Assembly: GCF_002236115.1 (NCBI RefSeq)
Contig: NZ_NIWT01000002.1
Coordinates: forward strand, 868,001-932,000
Reading direction: 5' to 3'
Source of the DNA: Pseudomonas jessenii
Lineage (GTDB): Bacteria > Pseudomonadota > Gammaproteobacteria > Pseudomonadales > Pseudomonadaceae
Length of the DNA: 64,000 bases
The position numbers and the translations under genes were made by a program. Numbering within the stretch: the stretch's first letter is position 1; the number at the start of each line of letters is the position of its first letter. A model generated the notes under the pieces. It saw only the letters and a list, made by a program, of their open reading frames with translations. It made no database searches and was not told the DNA's origin. Below, one piece after another: positions 7,540-16,953 of this stretch.

Positions 7540-10500
7540 TTATAAGTCAGAAGCGAACGTGGCGTCCCCCTGTAACTGATGAGCGTCAGCGGTCGTCTGG
7601 CGACCCACCTTGAACCATGCGGCGTACAATGCAGGGACGAAGAAAATCGTTAGCAGCGTCGCCACCGTAAGACCGCCCATGATCGCAATTGCCATCGGCC
7701 CCCAAAACACACTGCGCGTCAGCGGGATCATTGCAAGTACGGTCGCCAGCGCTGTCAGCATCACCGGACGGGCCCGGTGTATGGCGGCATCCAGCACAGC
7801 ATTCCACGGGTCGCGCCCTTCAGTGATTTCGATCTGCACTTGATCGATCAGGATCACTGCGTTGCGCATGATCATGCCACCCAGTGCGATGATGCCCAGG
7901 ATTGCAACGAAGCCCAGCGGCGACTGGAACACCAGCAGCGCCGGCACCACACCGATCAGCCCTAGCGGTGCGGTCAGCACGACCATCCACATGCGAGAGA
8001 AATTCTGCAGTTGCAGCATGAGCAACAGCAGGATGGTGATCAGCATCAGCGGGGCCACCGCGAGCAGCGCTTTGTTGGCCTTGTCACTTTCCTCAACGGC
8101 TCCGCCCGTGTCGATGCGGTAGCCCGAGGGCAGCTTCGCTTCGATGTCCTTGAGCAACGGCTGGATCTCCTGAGTCACCGATACACCTTGCTCGCCATCC
8201 TTCACGTCGGCACGCACCGTGATTGCCATATCGCGGTTCCGGCGCCAAAGCACTGGCTCTTCCAGCTCAGAGCGTACTTGTGCGACTTGCGACAGTGGCA
8301 CCACCGTTCCCTGGCGCGTGTAGAGGTTGATGTCTTTCAGCGTGTCGAGGCTCAGGCGCTCGGCGGGCACGGCGCGGGCGACGATGTCGATCAGCTCCTC
8401 GTGCTCACGCAGCTGCGACAAGGTTGCGCCGTTCATCACAGTCTGGGTCGCCAGCGACACGTCCGCCGGCGTGAGACCGAGTGCGTTTGCCTTGTCTTGA
8501 TCAAGCTCGACCTTCAGCGTGCGCACCGGGTCGTTCCAGTCGAGCTGGAGGTCGCGCACCTTCGGGTTGGATGCAATCACGTTCTCCACCTCGCGAGCGA
8601 TCTGCCGCACCTTCTGGGTATCAGGCCCGACGACGCGGAACTGCACCGGGTAGCCGACAGGTGGGCCCAATTCGAGCCGGGTCACGCGCACCCACGCCTG
8701 GGGGAATTGTTGGTCAGCGGAGGCCACCAGTCGCGCACGTACCCGCTCGCGTGCGTCCAGGTCTTTGGTCATCACAACGAACTGGGCAAATCCCGGATTG
8801 GGCAGTTCGGGGTTGAGCGAGAGATAGAAGCGCGGTGCGCCGGCGCCGGTATAGGCGGTATAGAAACGCACGTCCTCGTCCTTCGCCAGGATCTCCTCCA
8901 TGTGCTTGACCTGTTCGGTCGTCGCCGCGAACGAGGAGCCTTCCTTGACGCGCAGGTCTATGACCAGCTCCGGACGCGAACTGTTGGGGAAGAATTGCTG
9001 CGGCACCAGCTTGATACAGGCCAGAGCAAGCACCAGAGCGGCAACCGTCGCACCGATGACTACCCAGCGACGCTCGATGGCGGTATCGATCAAGCGGCGC
9101 AAGCTGCGGTAGAACTTGGTGTCGTGCGGATCGGCGTGCTGGTGCGTGCCCAAGTCGTTGGGCAGCATCTTGACCGCCAGGTACGGTGTGAAGATGCCGG
9201 AACAGATCCACGAGAACAGCACCGCGGCGCCAACGATCCAGAAAATGCCACCCGCGTATTCGCCGGTGGTGGACTTCGAGAGGCCGATCGGCAGGAAGCC
9301 TACGACCGTGATGAGTGCGCCGGTCAGGCGCGGCATCGCGGTGGACTGATAGGAGAAGGCGGCCGCCTTCACGCGGTCCATACCGGTTTCCATCTTCGCC
9401 ACCATCATCTCGATGGCGATGATGGCGTCATCCACCAACAGTCCCAACGCGATAATCAGTGAGCCGAGCGAAATACGCTCGAGGTTCCAGCCCATCGCCA
9501 GCATCACCAGTGCCACGCCGCCCAGCACCAGCGGCACCGTGGCCGCGACCACGAGGCCGGCGCGCCAGCCCAGGCTGGCCAGGCTCACCGCGATCACGAT
9601 GATCAACGCCTCGGCCAGCGCGCGGCCGAAGTCCAGGATTGCATCCCTCACTGTGGTGGGTTGGTCGGCGACGAGTTCCAGTTCCACGCCGTGCGGCAGC
9701 TCGGACTGGATCTTGGCGACCGCCGCGTCCATCGCCTTGCCAAGGTCCACGATGTTGCCGTCGCTGGTCATCGTGATGCCGAGCATCAGCACGGGCTGGC
9801 CGTTGTGGCGGACCGTGTAGGTGGGCGGATCTTCGAATCCACGTGTAACGGTCGCAATGTCGCCGAGCTTGATCTGCCGGCCGCTCGCAGAGATGGGCAC
9901 GTTGCGGATCGCCTCTTCGCTGGCGAACTGGCCGCTCACGCGCACCATGACGCGGTCGCCGCGGGTGTCGATCTGGCCCGCCGGCACCATGGCGTTCTGG
10001 CTCTTGAGGCTTTCGGCAATGGTCAGCGGTGTAATGCCCAGCGCGGCCAGGCGCTCGTGCGAGAACTCGACGTAGACACGCTCGGCCTGCTTGCCGATGA
10101 GATCGATCTTCTTGACCATCGGCACTTTCAGCATCTGGCGCTTGATGTCCTCGGCTGCGTGCGACAGGTCGGCCTGACCGACGCCGTCGCCCTTGATGGC
10201 GTACATCAGGCCATACACGTCGCCGTACTCGTCGTTCAGGATCGGGCCGATCACGCCGTCAGGCATCTCGAGGCTCAGGTCGTTGAGTTTCTTGCGCGCC
10301 TGGTACCAGGCTTCGCGCTGGTCAGCCTTGGAAGTGCCGCCGCGTACGGTGAGCGTCATGCCTGCGTAGCCTTGCCGCGCGTAGGTGACCACCTTCTCGA
10401 AGTTGTCGATCTGCTCGAATTTCTTCTCCATACGGTTTAGGACCTGGTCCTGCAACTGCTGGGCAGTGGCGCCCGGCCAGATGACCATGGCGGTCATGGA

Positions 10501-10638
10501 CGGCACGGAAAAGTTCGGATCCTCGAGCTGGCCGAGTCGGGTGAAGCTGAAGGCGCCGGCCACCGCGACAATGAGGAGCATGAACAGAACGATAGCGCGG
10601 TGGCGCAGCGCCCAGTCGGTGAGGTTGAAGTTGTTCAT
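7540..10638 (-). CDS. RND multidrug efflux permease (operon 1)
   Basis: This 1032-residue inner-membrane proton/drug antiporter is the pump of a tripartite system. Its length fits the HAE-RND family. TM1 is RAIVLFMLLIVAVAGAF. The paired proton-relay aspartates occur in LGLLVDDAIIAIE (about residues 402-403). A second duplicated half has TM7 near residue 530. Porter-domain sequence such as GQLEDPNFSVPSM differs from AcrB/MexB and is closer to the broader efflux RND permease group. The start overlaps the adaptor gene stop (ATGA). It is the last gene of the outer-membrane/adaptor/pump operon. Substrates are unknown. Confidence 0.9.
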   Translation of the reverse strand: MNNFNLTDWALRHRAIVLFMLLIVAVAGAFSFTRLGQLEDPNFSVPSMTAMVIWPGATAQQLQDQVLNRMEKKFEQIDNFEKVVTYARQGYAGMTLTVRGGTSKADQREAWYQARKKLNDLSLEMPDGVIGPILNDEYGDVYGLMYAIKGDGVGQADLSHAAEDIKRQMLKVPMVKKIDLIGKQAERVYVEFSHERLAALGITPLTIAESLKSQNAMVPAGQIDTRGDRVMVRVSGQFASEEAIRNVPISASGRQIKLGDIATVTRGFEDPPTYTVRHNGQPVLMLGITMTSDGNIVDLGKAMDAAVAKIQSELPHGVELELVADQPTTVRDAILDFGRALAEALIIVIAVSLASLGWRAGLVVAATVPLVLGGVALVMLAMGWNLERISLGSLIIALGLLVDDAIIAIEMMVAKMETGMDRVKAAAFSYQSTAMPRLTGALITVVGFLPIGLSKSTTGEYAGGIFWIVGAAVLFSWICSGIFTPYLAVKMLPNDLGTHQHADPHDTKFYRSLRRLIDTAIERRWVVIGATVAALVLALACIKLVPQQFFPNSSRPELVIDLRVKEGSSFAATTEQVKHMEEILAKDEDVRFYTAYTGAGAPRFYLSLNPELPNPGFAQFVVMTKDLDARERVRARLVASADQQFPQAWVRVTRLELGPPVGYPVQFRVVGPDTQKVRQIAREVENVIASNPKVRDLQLDWNDPVRTLKVELDQDKANALGLTPADVSLATQTVMNGATLSQLREHEELIDIVARAVPAERLSLDTLKDINLYTRQGTVVPLSQVAQVRSELEEPVLWRRNRDMAITVRADVKDGEQGVSVTQEIQPLLKDIEAKLPSGYRIDTGGAVEESDKANKALLAVAPLMLITILLLLMLQLQNFSRMWMVVLTAPLGLIGVVPALLVFQSPLGFVAILGIIALGGMIMRNAVILIDQVQIEITEGRDPWNAVLDAAIHRARPVMLTALATVLAMIPLTRSVFWGPMAIAIMGGLTVATLLTIFFVPALYAAWFKVGRQTTADAHQLQGDATFASDL

Positions 10639-11747
10639 CGGGCTGCCTGCTGCGTGGTATTGGCGTCAACGATCGCCGCACCTGGGAGCGCGACCTTCAG
10701 TCCGGACGTCATCTTCTGGACGCCGGCGGTGACGACCAATGCGCCGGCCTGCGGCCCAGAGACGAGCACCTCGTCGTTGCGGTAACCCCAAACGGCCACA
10801 CGCTCCAGATCAACTATGCCTGCCGGATCCTTGCCCATAGGCGTGACCACCCACAGCGCCGGCTGACCGCCGTTCTGCGTCAATGCCGTGGCTGGCACTG
10901 CCGCCACAGAGACACTTGTCATGACTCGCTCGGCCGTCACCGTGGCGGTGGCGCCCAGCGGCAGCGCTTGCAACGGCTTGAGCCGCGCGCGATAGGTACG
11001 CGTCTGCGCTGTGGCTTGCGGCGATAGCTCACGCAGCGTGACATCGAAGACCTCGCCCGGCGCACTGGCCAGCGACGCCTTGAAACGCGCGTCCTTGAAG
11101 ACGGCCAGTTGATTCTCGGGCACATCGATGACGATCTCGGACTCATCCGGATTCGCGATCGAGACAACCGCTTGACCCTCCGGCACAACCTGCCCGGCCT
11201 CAAAGCGCACAGCCGTGACGACGCCGCTGCGCGAGGCGCGCAACGCGGTGTACTTGAGTCGGTTGCGCGCGAGTTCGAGCTTGCGTGCCTCGGCCTCGGC
11301 AGTTGCATGCGCGGTTTGCGCATTGGTCTGCGCGCGCTCGGCGTCGGCCGCACTGACCGAACCGTCAGCCTTCAGTGCGGTCAGACGCTGGCGGTCCGAG
11401 TCGGCCTGGCGTGTCTGCTCGACGGCAACTGTCCACTGTTGTCGCGACGCTTCTTCGGCGAGGCGGTAGTCGCTGTCATCCAGTACCGCCAGTATGTCGC
11501 CTTCGCGCACAAACTGGCCGACATCGACCTTGCGCTGGGCGATCTTGCCGCCCACGCGGAAGGCTTGGTCTACTTCGTGCCGCGACTGCACGGTACCCAC
11601 GTAGCGATTGATGTCGCGAGCGTTGTCGTAGCTGATTTCAGCTGTGCGCACCGGTCGGGGTGCCTGCACCGCTGGCTGGTCGGGGCTGCACGCGCAAAGC
11701 ATGACGGCTACGGCCAGAGCGCCGGCCGCAGTAAGGGAGGTTTTCAA
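10635..11747 (-). CDS. RND periplasmic adaptor (membrane fusion) lipoprotein
   Basis: This 370-residue adaptor joins pump and outer-membrane channel. A lipoprotein signal ends in MLCAC with Cys20 as the likely lipid anchor. Lipoyl-domain halves (GGKIAQRKVDVGQFVREGD near residue 70 and SRSGVVTAVRFEAGQVV near 170) flank an alpha-helical hairpin. The start is TTG with a good AGAGGA ribosome site about 6 bases upstream; no ATG fits. It lies 28 bases after the outer-membrane gene and overlaps the pump gene by 4 bases. Confidence 0.9.
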   Translation of the reverse strand: MKTSLTAAGALAVAVMLCACSPDQPAVQAPRPVRTAEISYDNARDINRYVGTVQSRHEVDQAFRVGGKIAQRKVDVGQFVREGDILAVLDDSDYRLAEEASRQQWTVAVEQTRQADSDRQRLTALKADGSVSAADAERAQTNAQTAHATAEAEARKLELARNRLKYTALRASRSGVVTAVRFEAGQVVPEGQAVVSIANPDESEIVIDVPENQLAVFKDARFKASLASAPGEVFDVTLRELSPQATAQTRTYRARLKPLQALPLGATATVTAERVMTSVSVAAVPATALTQNGGQPALWVVTPMGKDPAGIVDLERVAVWGYRNDEVLVSGPQAGALVVTAGVQKMTSGLKVALPGAAIVDANTTQQAAR

Positions 11748-11775
11748 GGCGGTTCCTCTTTGTAAAACGAAATTC

Positions 11776-13293
11776 TCAGGAAAGTGGTGGCCGGTCGGCT
11801 GCGGTGGCTGCTGTGGGAGTAGCGGGTTGTTCGAACACCTGCCAGCCCCCGCCCAGTGCCTTATAGAGCTGCACGCTATCGATCAGCAGGCGGGTGTTGC
11901 TTTCGTTGGAATTCAAGCGTGCCGCCAGGCGCGCGCGCTGCGAATCCAGCAGTGGCAACAGGTCGATCTGCCCGCGGTTATAGAGCGACTGGGCGCGGTT
12001 CTGTGCAGCCTCGGCGGACGCGGCGGCCAATTGCAGCGACCCGGCGCGGCGCCGCTCTTGCGCCAGCGTGACGAGGGCGTTCTCTACATCTTCGAGCGCC
12101 CGCACGATGCCGTCTTCGGCGCGCAGCAGCGCCTCTTTTTGAGCACTTTCGGCCGCATTGTTGATTGCTTGCGTGCGCCCGGCGTTGAAGAGCGGCATCG
12201 CCAGCAAACCCGCCACGTTAGTGAAGCGTGCAACGCCGAGATCGGCGCCGTTCAGGCTCAAGCCCTGGCGGCCGAAGGAGGCGTCGAGGAACAGCCGCGG
12301 AAACCACTCGGCCGCGGCCTGCTTGCGGCGCGCATTGGCTGCATCGAGCTGCGCCATCAACGCCAGCACGTCAGGTCGACGTTGCAGCAGCTCTGCGGGC
12401 TGGCCTGGCTTGGCCTCGGGCACCACTGCCACATCGCTGATCGAAGACTGGATGTTCGCGGTATTGAAGGACTGGTCGGCAATCAGCACCGCAATACGAT
12501 GGCGCGACACAGCCACCTGTGTTTCCAGCGGCGGAATCTGCGCCCGCGCCGACAAGGCGTCGGTCTGCGCGCGTTCGACGTCGAAGGCCGAGGCCAGCCC
12601 CGCCTGCTGGCGAGCGACAACCAGACGCAGCGTCTCGTCCTGCATCGCTGAGATGGCGCGCAGTGTCGCGACCTGGCGTTGCGCGCCGAGCAGTGTGAAG
12701 TAATTGCTGACGACGTCGCTCATCACCAGCAGGCGTACGCCGCGCATGCTGTGCTCCGCGGCCATCGCATCGGCGTCAGCCGCCGCTGCGCCGGCGCGCA
12801 AGCGGCCGCTCAGGTCGAGCTCCCACGAGACGTCCAGCCCCGCACTGGTGGTCTCGGTATCCGGATAACCCTGTTTCATGGCCGAGCTGTAGCCGCTGCT
12901 GCGATCGCTGCCGGAGGCGGATGCGCCGACACTCGGGAACAGCCATGAACGGCTGACCGTTTCGCCAGCACGCGCGGCGTGCAGGCGCTCGGCGGCAATC
13001 TTGACGTCGCGATTCTCGCGCGCGGCTCGGCGCACCAGATCCGTCAACACCGGGTCGTGGTAAACCTCCCACCATGCCGCCTCGGGTTCCATTTCGGAGG
13101 CCGTGCTCGCGGCGAAGTTGCTCGGTAGGTCTACCGACGGCGTCAGCACCTCCGTGGAGCAACCGGTCAGGATCAGGGCGATGGACGCGGCAAGCGCCGC
13201 ACCCTTTACGACACCGATTACGCGTTCGGCATGTTGCAGGGGCGTCTGCCCGGTGTTGCGGGTCAACAGGTGGAAGTTTGGAAGTCGCGGCAT
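11776..13293 (-). CDS. RND outer-membrane factor lipoprotein (NodT/OprM type)
   Basis: This TolC-fold efflux channel is about 505 residues long. A lipobox LTGC (Cys45 from this start) precedes STEVLTPSVDLPSNF. Two internally repeated coiled-coil domains follow, each with the ARxxLAARLNSNES or RAARENRDVKIAAERL style of the family. The start is uncertain: the ATG at 13293 is used, but one at 13383 would add 30 residues, and neither has a strong ribosome site. It is the first gene of this operon, whereas most RND operons put it last. Confidence 0.85.
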   Translation of the reverse strand: MPRLPNFHLLTRNTGQTPLQHAERVIGVVKGAALAASIALILTGCSTEVLTPSVDLPSNFAASTASEMEPEAAWWEVYHDPVLTDLVRRAARENRDVKIAAERLHAARAGETVSRSWLFPSVGASASGSDRSSGYSSAMKQGYPDTETTSAGLDVSWELDLSGRLRAGAAAADADAMAAEHSMRGVRLLVMSDVVSNYFTLLGAQRQVATLRAISAMQDETLRLVVARQQAGLASAFDVERAQTDALSARAQIPPLETQVAVSRHRIAVLIADQSFNTANIQSSISDVAVVPEAKPGQPAELLQRRPDVLALMAQLDAANARRKQAAAEWFPRLFLDASFGRQGLSLNGADLGVARFTNVAGLLAMPLFNAGRTQAINNAAESAQKEALLRAEDGIVRALEDVENALVTLAQERRRAGSLQLAAASAEAAQNRAQSLYNRGQIDLLPLLDSQRARLAARLNSNESNTRLLIDSVQLYKALGGGWQVFEQPATPTAATAADRPPLS

Positions 13294-13410
13294 CGGATTG
13301 GGCTCGTGCAAATTCGAGGTGGTATCAGCGTAAGGCCCGGTGTGCGCGAAGTCGTCAGCGAAGGGTCGCCGTTCGGTCGCCATCTCGAGCGCTGATTCGT
13401 GGTGGAGGCG

Positions 13411-13626
13411 TCACTCGTCGCCGGCATCGGCCGTGTGCTCGCCGGTTGCCAACGCGAGGTCCGATGCAATCGACTCCAACAGCTCTTCGGCGGACGAAAA
13501 CTCACGCTGTCGTCCAGTGACCAGGTTTTCGAGGCGGCCCACCAGGGCCCCCGGCGCGGCGTCGCTACGCAGCTTCACTACGTACGAGCGGCGGCTCGGG
13601 TATTTGGATTCAGGGTTCAGGATCAT
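13411..13626 (-). CDS. Small conserved-looking protein of unknown function
   Basis: This encodes 71 residues from the ATG at 13626; a TTG start at 13644 adds six. It contains SYVVKLRSDAAPGALVGRLE followed by VTGRQREFSSAEELLESIA. That is a compact beta/alpha pattern I have seen in small uncharacterised proteins of high-G+C bacteria. It lies between the large regulator and the efflux operon on the same strand, so it may be the first gene of the efflux transcript. There is no signal peptide or membrane span. The function is unknown. Confidence 0.5.
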   Translation of the reverse strand: MILNPESKYPSRRSYVVKLRSDAAPGALVGRLENLVTGRQREFSSAEELLESIASDLALATGEHTADAGDE

Positions 13627-13747
13627 TGCAGACCAGGGGGGCAAGAAAGTTCGATGACAGCGTAAGCCGCCCCCCCGGGTCGAGTCGTAAGCGAAAGGTC
13701 AGGCTTCGGTCGGGACCGCATTCTCTGCGCAGAGAAATCGCGTCGCT

Positions 13748-16645
13748 TTAAGCCGGCTTGGCAGCGAGAATCAGCGTGCGCGCACGTTTCGCCAGCTCGG
13801 TTCCGTCAGTTTCGGGCAACTGGTCAATCAGTGTGGCTAATGCCTGTAGGTCCTCGGCCGTAGCGTCAGGGTGCTCGCACAACTCGACCAGCGCTTGCAG
13901 CTCCAGCCACGGTGCTTCCTGGGCGCGAGTCTCTTCAACCGCGCGCCGCACCGCAGCGATGCCGGCGTCGGGCCGACCCTGCGCTCGCGAGATCGCTGCC
14001 TGCAGCAGCAATAGCTGCGGCAGGTATACGCGCTCGCCCAATTCCTCGCCCACCCGAAACGCTTCCTGCAGCTCGACTTGCGCTGCGTTGCAATCACCCG
14101 CCAATAGAAGTGCCTCGGCGGCGTAACCGAGAACTTCGCTTGCACCGGAGCGCATGCCGAGGCCGGTGTGTTCTTCGTAGGCTTCACGGATGCGAAGGTA
14201 GCCGTCGCTCGGAGAGCCACGGCGCGCGTCGGCCCAACCGCGCCACCAGCGGCAAGCCGTCCGCCCGAGTGCAAGCGAATACTCATCGACCAGCGCCTGC
14301 ATGTCATCGGCCAGCGCAGCCACACGCACGTGGTTTCCCATCCTCACCTCGATCAACACCTCCTGCCAGGCAGCGACCAGCCAGGTCATGGGCTGGCGCA
14401 ACTTCTGTGCACGTACCCGCGCCTGCTGCAGGTGGACTCGGGCTTGCTCAAGCAGGCCAGAACGTACCAGCTCTATGGCCAGCATGCCGTGCAGCATGAC
14501 CTGAGGATCAGCCGCAAAGACCTCGTTCGTCCCGATGTCCAGCGGCTCGGCGATCGCAAGGGCGCGTTCCAGCCAACGGCGAGTCGTTTTCGTGCGTCCC
14601 TGGAGGTGATGCACCTCGCCCTGGACGATACATGCCGCCAGCATGAGCTCTTGATCATTTGCTGCGCAGGAGAGGGCTTCAGCACGTTCCGCCACCTCGA
14701 GCGCCAACGCATAGTCGCCGCGCAGACCCAGTAGATAGCCGAATCCGTGCAGCAGGCGACCACGCATGGGGTGCTCGGGTACATCCGCCAGCAGCCTGTA
14801 TGCACGTTCGAAGGCGCTCTTGGCTTCGCTGCCGACACCGAACACGTGGAACGCCGAAACCCCTTGCAGCGTGGCCAGGGTGATTTCGAGCGAATTGCGC
14901 TCCGTCCCTTCGGGTGCCTGCATCAGCAGGACCAAGGCGCGCTCAGTGAGGCCAATGCACAAGTCCGGGCTGAAGTGCAGTAGCGCAGCTTCTGCGGCCT
15001 CGGCGTAATAACGCAGCGCAATCATCGGCAGTCGGGCGCGGTCGAAGTGCATTGCCAGCTCTGAGGCAGCAACCGGTAGGCCGGTCGTGCGGTCGCGTTC
15101 GAGGGCAGCGCCGACCTGGCGATGGAGTTGGGTGCGCAAAGAGCGCGGCGTGCGGTCGTACAGCACCTGGCGGAAGAGAGCGTGTCGAAACGAGTAAGGC
15201 AGTTCTATCGTCTCTTCAACGTTAGTGGTCCGCGACTGTGTGAGCCAGACCTGCGCGCGCATCAGCTCCTCACAAGCGCTGGTAACCGAAGAATGGTCGC
15301 GCTCGAGGGCCAGCGAAACCGTCTCAACCCGGAATTCGGTCCCGCACACTGCTGCTGCCGTGAGGAGTGTACGTTGCTCCGGACCCAGCCTGGCGATGTA
15401 GTGATCAATGATGGCTGCGAGGTTTTCGGGAACCGCCAGATTCGCAAGCCGAGCCTGGATGGTGGTTTTGTCGTCCTTTGGGTCCATCACTTCACTGGTG
15501 ATCGACGAAACGAACAACGGCACGCCGTCGGTCCGCTCGTGCAGGGCGCGCACGAAGGCTTCATCGCGTGCCAGCGAGGTCGAACGCAGCGCAACATAGT
15601 CAGCGACCTCGATTTCCGAGAACGGGTCGAGCACCACTTCCTCATACAGACGTTGCAGACGCAGTTCGTGGCGCAACGAGCTAAGGGGATGCTCGAGTGC
15701 TACAACTTCAGCAAGGCGGAAGCTCGACAGCCACATCAGCCGCGTGCGGCCACGTCGCCGTGCTACATAGTTGATGAGCTGGACCGTCGCCCGATCGCTC
15801 CAGTGCAGGTCTTCGGTCACCAGCATCAGCGGGCGCTGCTCTGTGTAGCGGTCCAGCAATTCGCCCATTTCCCTCAGCATGCGATCCGGGCCGACGCCGG
15901 CAAGCTCGCGCCGCAACGCGTCTTTCTCCTGCGGGGTACTCAGCCAAGGGAGTTGCAGCAGCCAGGTCGGTGCCACGGCGCGCAGCAGCGCCGGCAAGGT
16001 GGGGTCGCTGCGGCACAGATCGGCTAACGCCTCGAGCACCGGCAGATATGGCTCGCCGGCGCCGTAGTGCTCCACGCAATGGCCGCGTGCGCAGGCGATG
16101 TCGCCAAGGTTTGCGAGGAAATGTTCGATCAACGTGGTCTTGCCGATCCCCGGCTCTCCGGCGAGCCAGACCACTGCGCGCTCGCCGCCATTCGCCCGCT
16201 CCCACGCCCTTTGCAGCCTCGCGACCTCGTCAGTGCGGCCGATGAATGACGGTGACGAAGGTGTGCTGGCAGCTGTAGCCGTCGCGGATGCAGGCGGCAT
16301 CGAAAGTGCGGAGGAGGGTGAAGCGATGAAGCGATAGCCGCGCCGCGACACCGTCTCGATGAAGCGAGGATGCCTGGGGTCGTCGCCCAGCACCTTGCGC
16401 AGATCGCTGATGGCCGTCTTCAGGACCGAATCGCTGACGAACCGGTGCCCCCACACGGCATCAAGCAAGGCATCCTTGGTCACCAGCGATCCTGGCTGGC
16501 GTGCCAGCACGCATAACAACGTGAAGGGCGTCGGCGCCAACGCCACCGCTTGCCCATTTCGCGACAAACAGGCGTTGGACTCATCGAGCTCGAACTCGAC
16601 GAAGCAGAGCAAGACTGGGTTCGGATGGGGCTGCGGGCGTGCCAC
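13748..16645 (-). CDS. Large winged-helix/ATPase transcriptional regulator
   Basis: This encodes 965 residues from a GTG start. Residues about 10-105 form an OmpR/CadC-type winged helix (LVTKDALLDAVWGHRFVSDS; RGYRFIA ends the wing). A STAND/AAA-type ATPase follows with Walker A GEPGIGKTTLIEH at about 165 and a Walker B-like LMLVTEDLHWSD. The C-terminal half is helical and rich in TPR-like repeats, as in MalT/LuxR-type regulators that sense a small inducer. No membrane segment or receiver domain is seen. Position upstream of the efflux operon suggests it controls that operon; this is inference. Confidence 0.8.
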   Translation of the reverse strand: MARPQPHPNPVLLCFVEFELDESNACLSRNGQAVALAPTPFTLLCVLARQPGSLVTKDALLDAVWGHRFVSDSVLKTAISDLRKVLGDDPRHPRFIETVSRRGYRFIASPSSALSMPPASATATAASTPSSPSFIGRTDEVARLQRAWERANGGERAVVWLAGEPGIGKTTLIEHFLANLGDIACARGHCVEHYGAGEPYLPVLEALADLCRSDPTLPALLRAVAPTWLLQLPWLSTPQEKDALRRELAGVGPDRMLREMGELLDRYTEQRPLMLVTEDLHWSDRATVQLINYVARRRGRTRLMWLSSFRLAEVVALEHPLSSLRHELRLQRLYEEVVLDPFSEIEVADYVALRSTSLARDEAFVRALHERTDGVPLFVSSITSEVMDPKDDKTTIQARLANLAVPENLAAIIDHYIARLGPEQRTLLTAAAVCGTEFRVETVSLALERDHSSVTSACEELMRAQVWLTQSRTTNVEETIELPYSFRHALFRQVLYDRTPRSLRTQLHRQVGAALERDRTTGLPVAASELAMHFDRARLPMIALRYYAEAAEAALLHFSPDLCIGLTERALVLLMQAPEGTERNSLEITLATLQGVSAFHVFGVGSEAKSAFERAYRLLADVPEHPMRGRLLHGFGYLLGLRGDYALALEVAERAEALSCAANDQELMLAACIVQGEVHHLQGRTKTTRRWLERALAIAEPLDIGTNEVFAADPQVMLHGMLAIELVRSGLLEQARVHLQQARVRAQKLRQPMTWLVAAWQEVLIEVRMGNHVRVAALADDMQALVDEYSLALGRTACRWWRGWADARRGSPSDGYLRIREAYEEHTGLGMRSGASEVLGYAAEALLLAGDCNAAQVELQEAFRVGEELGERVYLPQLLLLQAAISRAQGRPDAGIAAVRRAVEETRAQEAPWLELQALVELCEHPDATAEDLQALATLIDQLPETDGTELAKRARTLILAAKPA

Positions 16646-16953
16646 GGTTGATTCCTAAAAGACTAGACAGAGTGTGCGCCACGATCTTCACGAGGCCGTC
16701 TTCAGCTTTGCATCCAATGACAACGCTGATCGGCGCTGAAGCCAAGGGTCGCCGGTCGGAAACTGGCACACGCGCCAACTCGGTTCACGCCGAGCACTTC
16801 GGCTCGCCCCTTGGCCCATCGCGGTTTGAGCATGATCTCAAAGATTAATGACAAAAACATCAATATTGAAATATATCTCAATATTGAATACCTTGACCTT
16901 GCCTGACGATGAGACCTCGAGTCTCACGACTTCAATCACAACAAGGGCCCGAG
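16646..16953. other. Divergent promoter region
   Basis: This 308-base gap separates the large regulator from the flavin hydroxylase. The right third is markedly A+T rich and holds the two TCAATATTGA sites described separately. No gene is supported here. Confidence 0.6.
16860..16887. promoter_or_regulatory. Paired palindromic operator sites upstream of the hydroxylase
   Basis: The self-complementary 10-mer TCAATATTGA occurs twice, at 16860-16869 and 16878-16887, with centres 18 bases apart. It sits about 70 bases before the hydroxylase ATG. The hydroxylase is cotranscribed with a TetR gene, so this is a likely TetR operator. Confidence 0.6.

Noticed and set aside
8011..9462. Long plus-strand open frame (about 480 codons)
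   Set aside because: It lies wholly antisense to the RND pump gene, whose motifs are unmistakable; the translation is His/Gln/Arg rich without domains.
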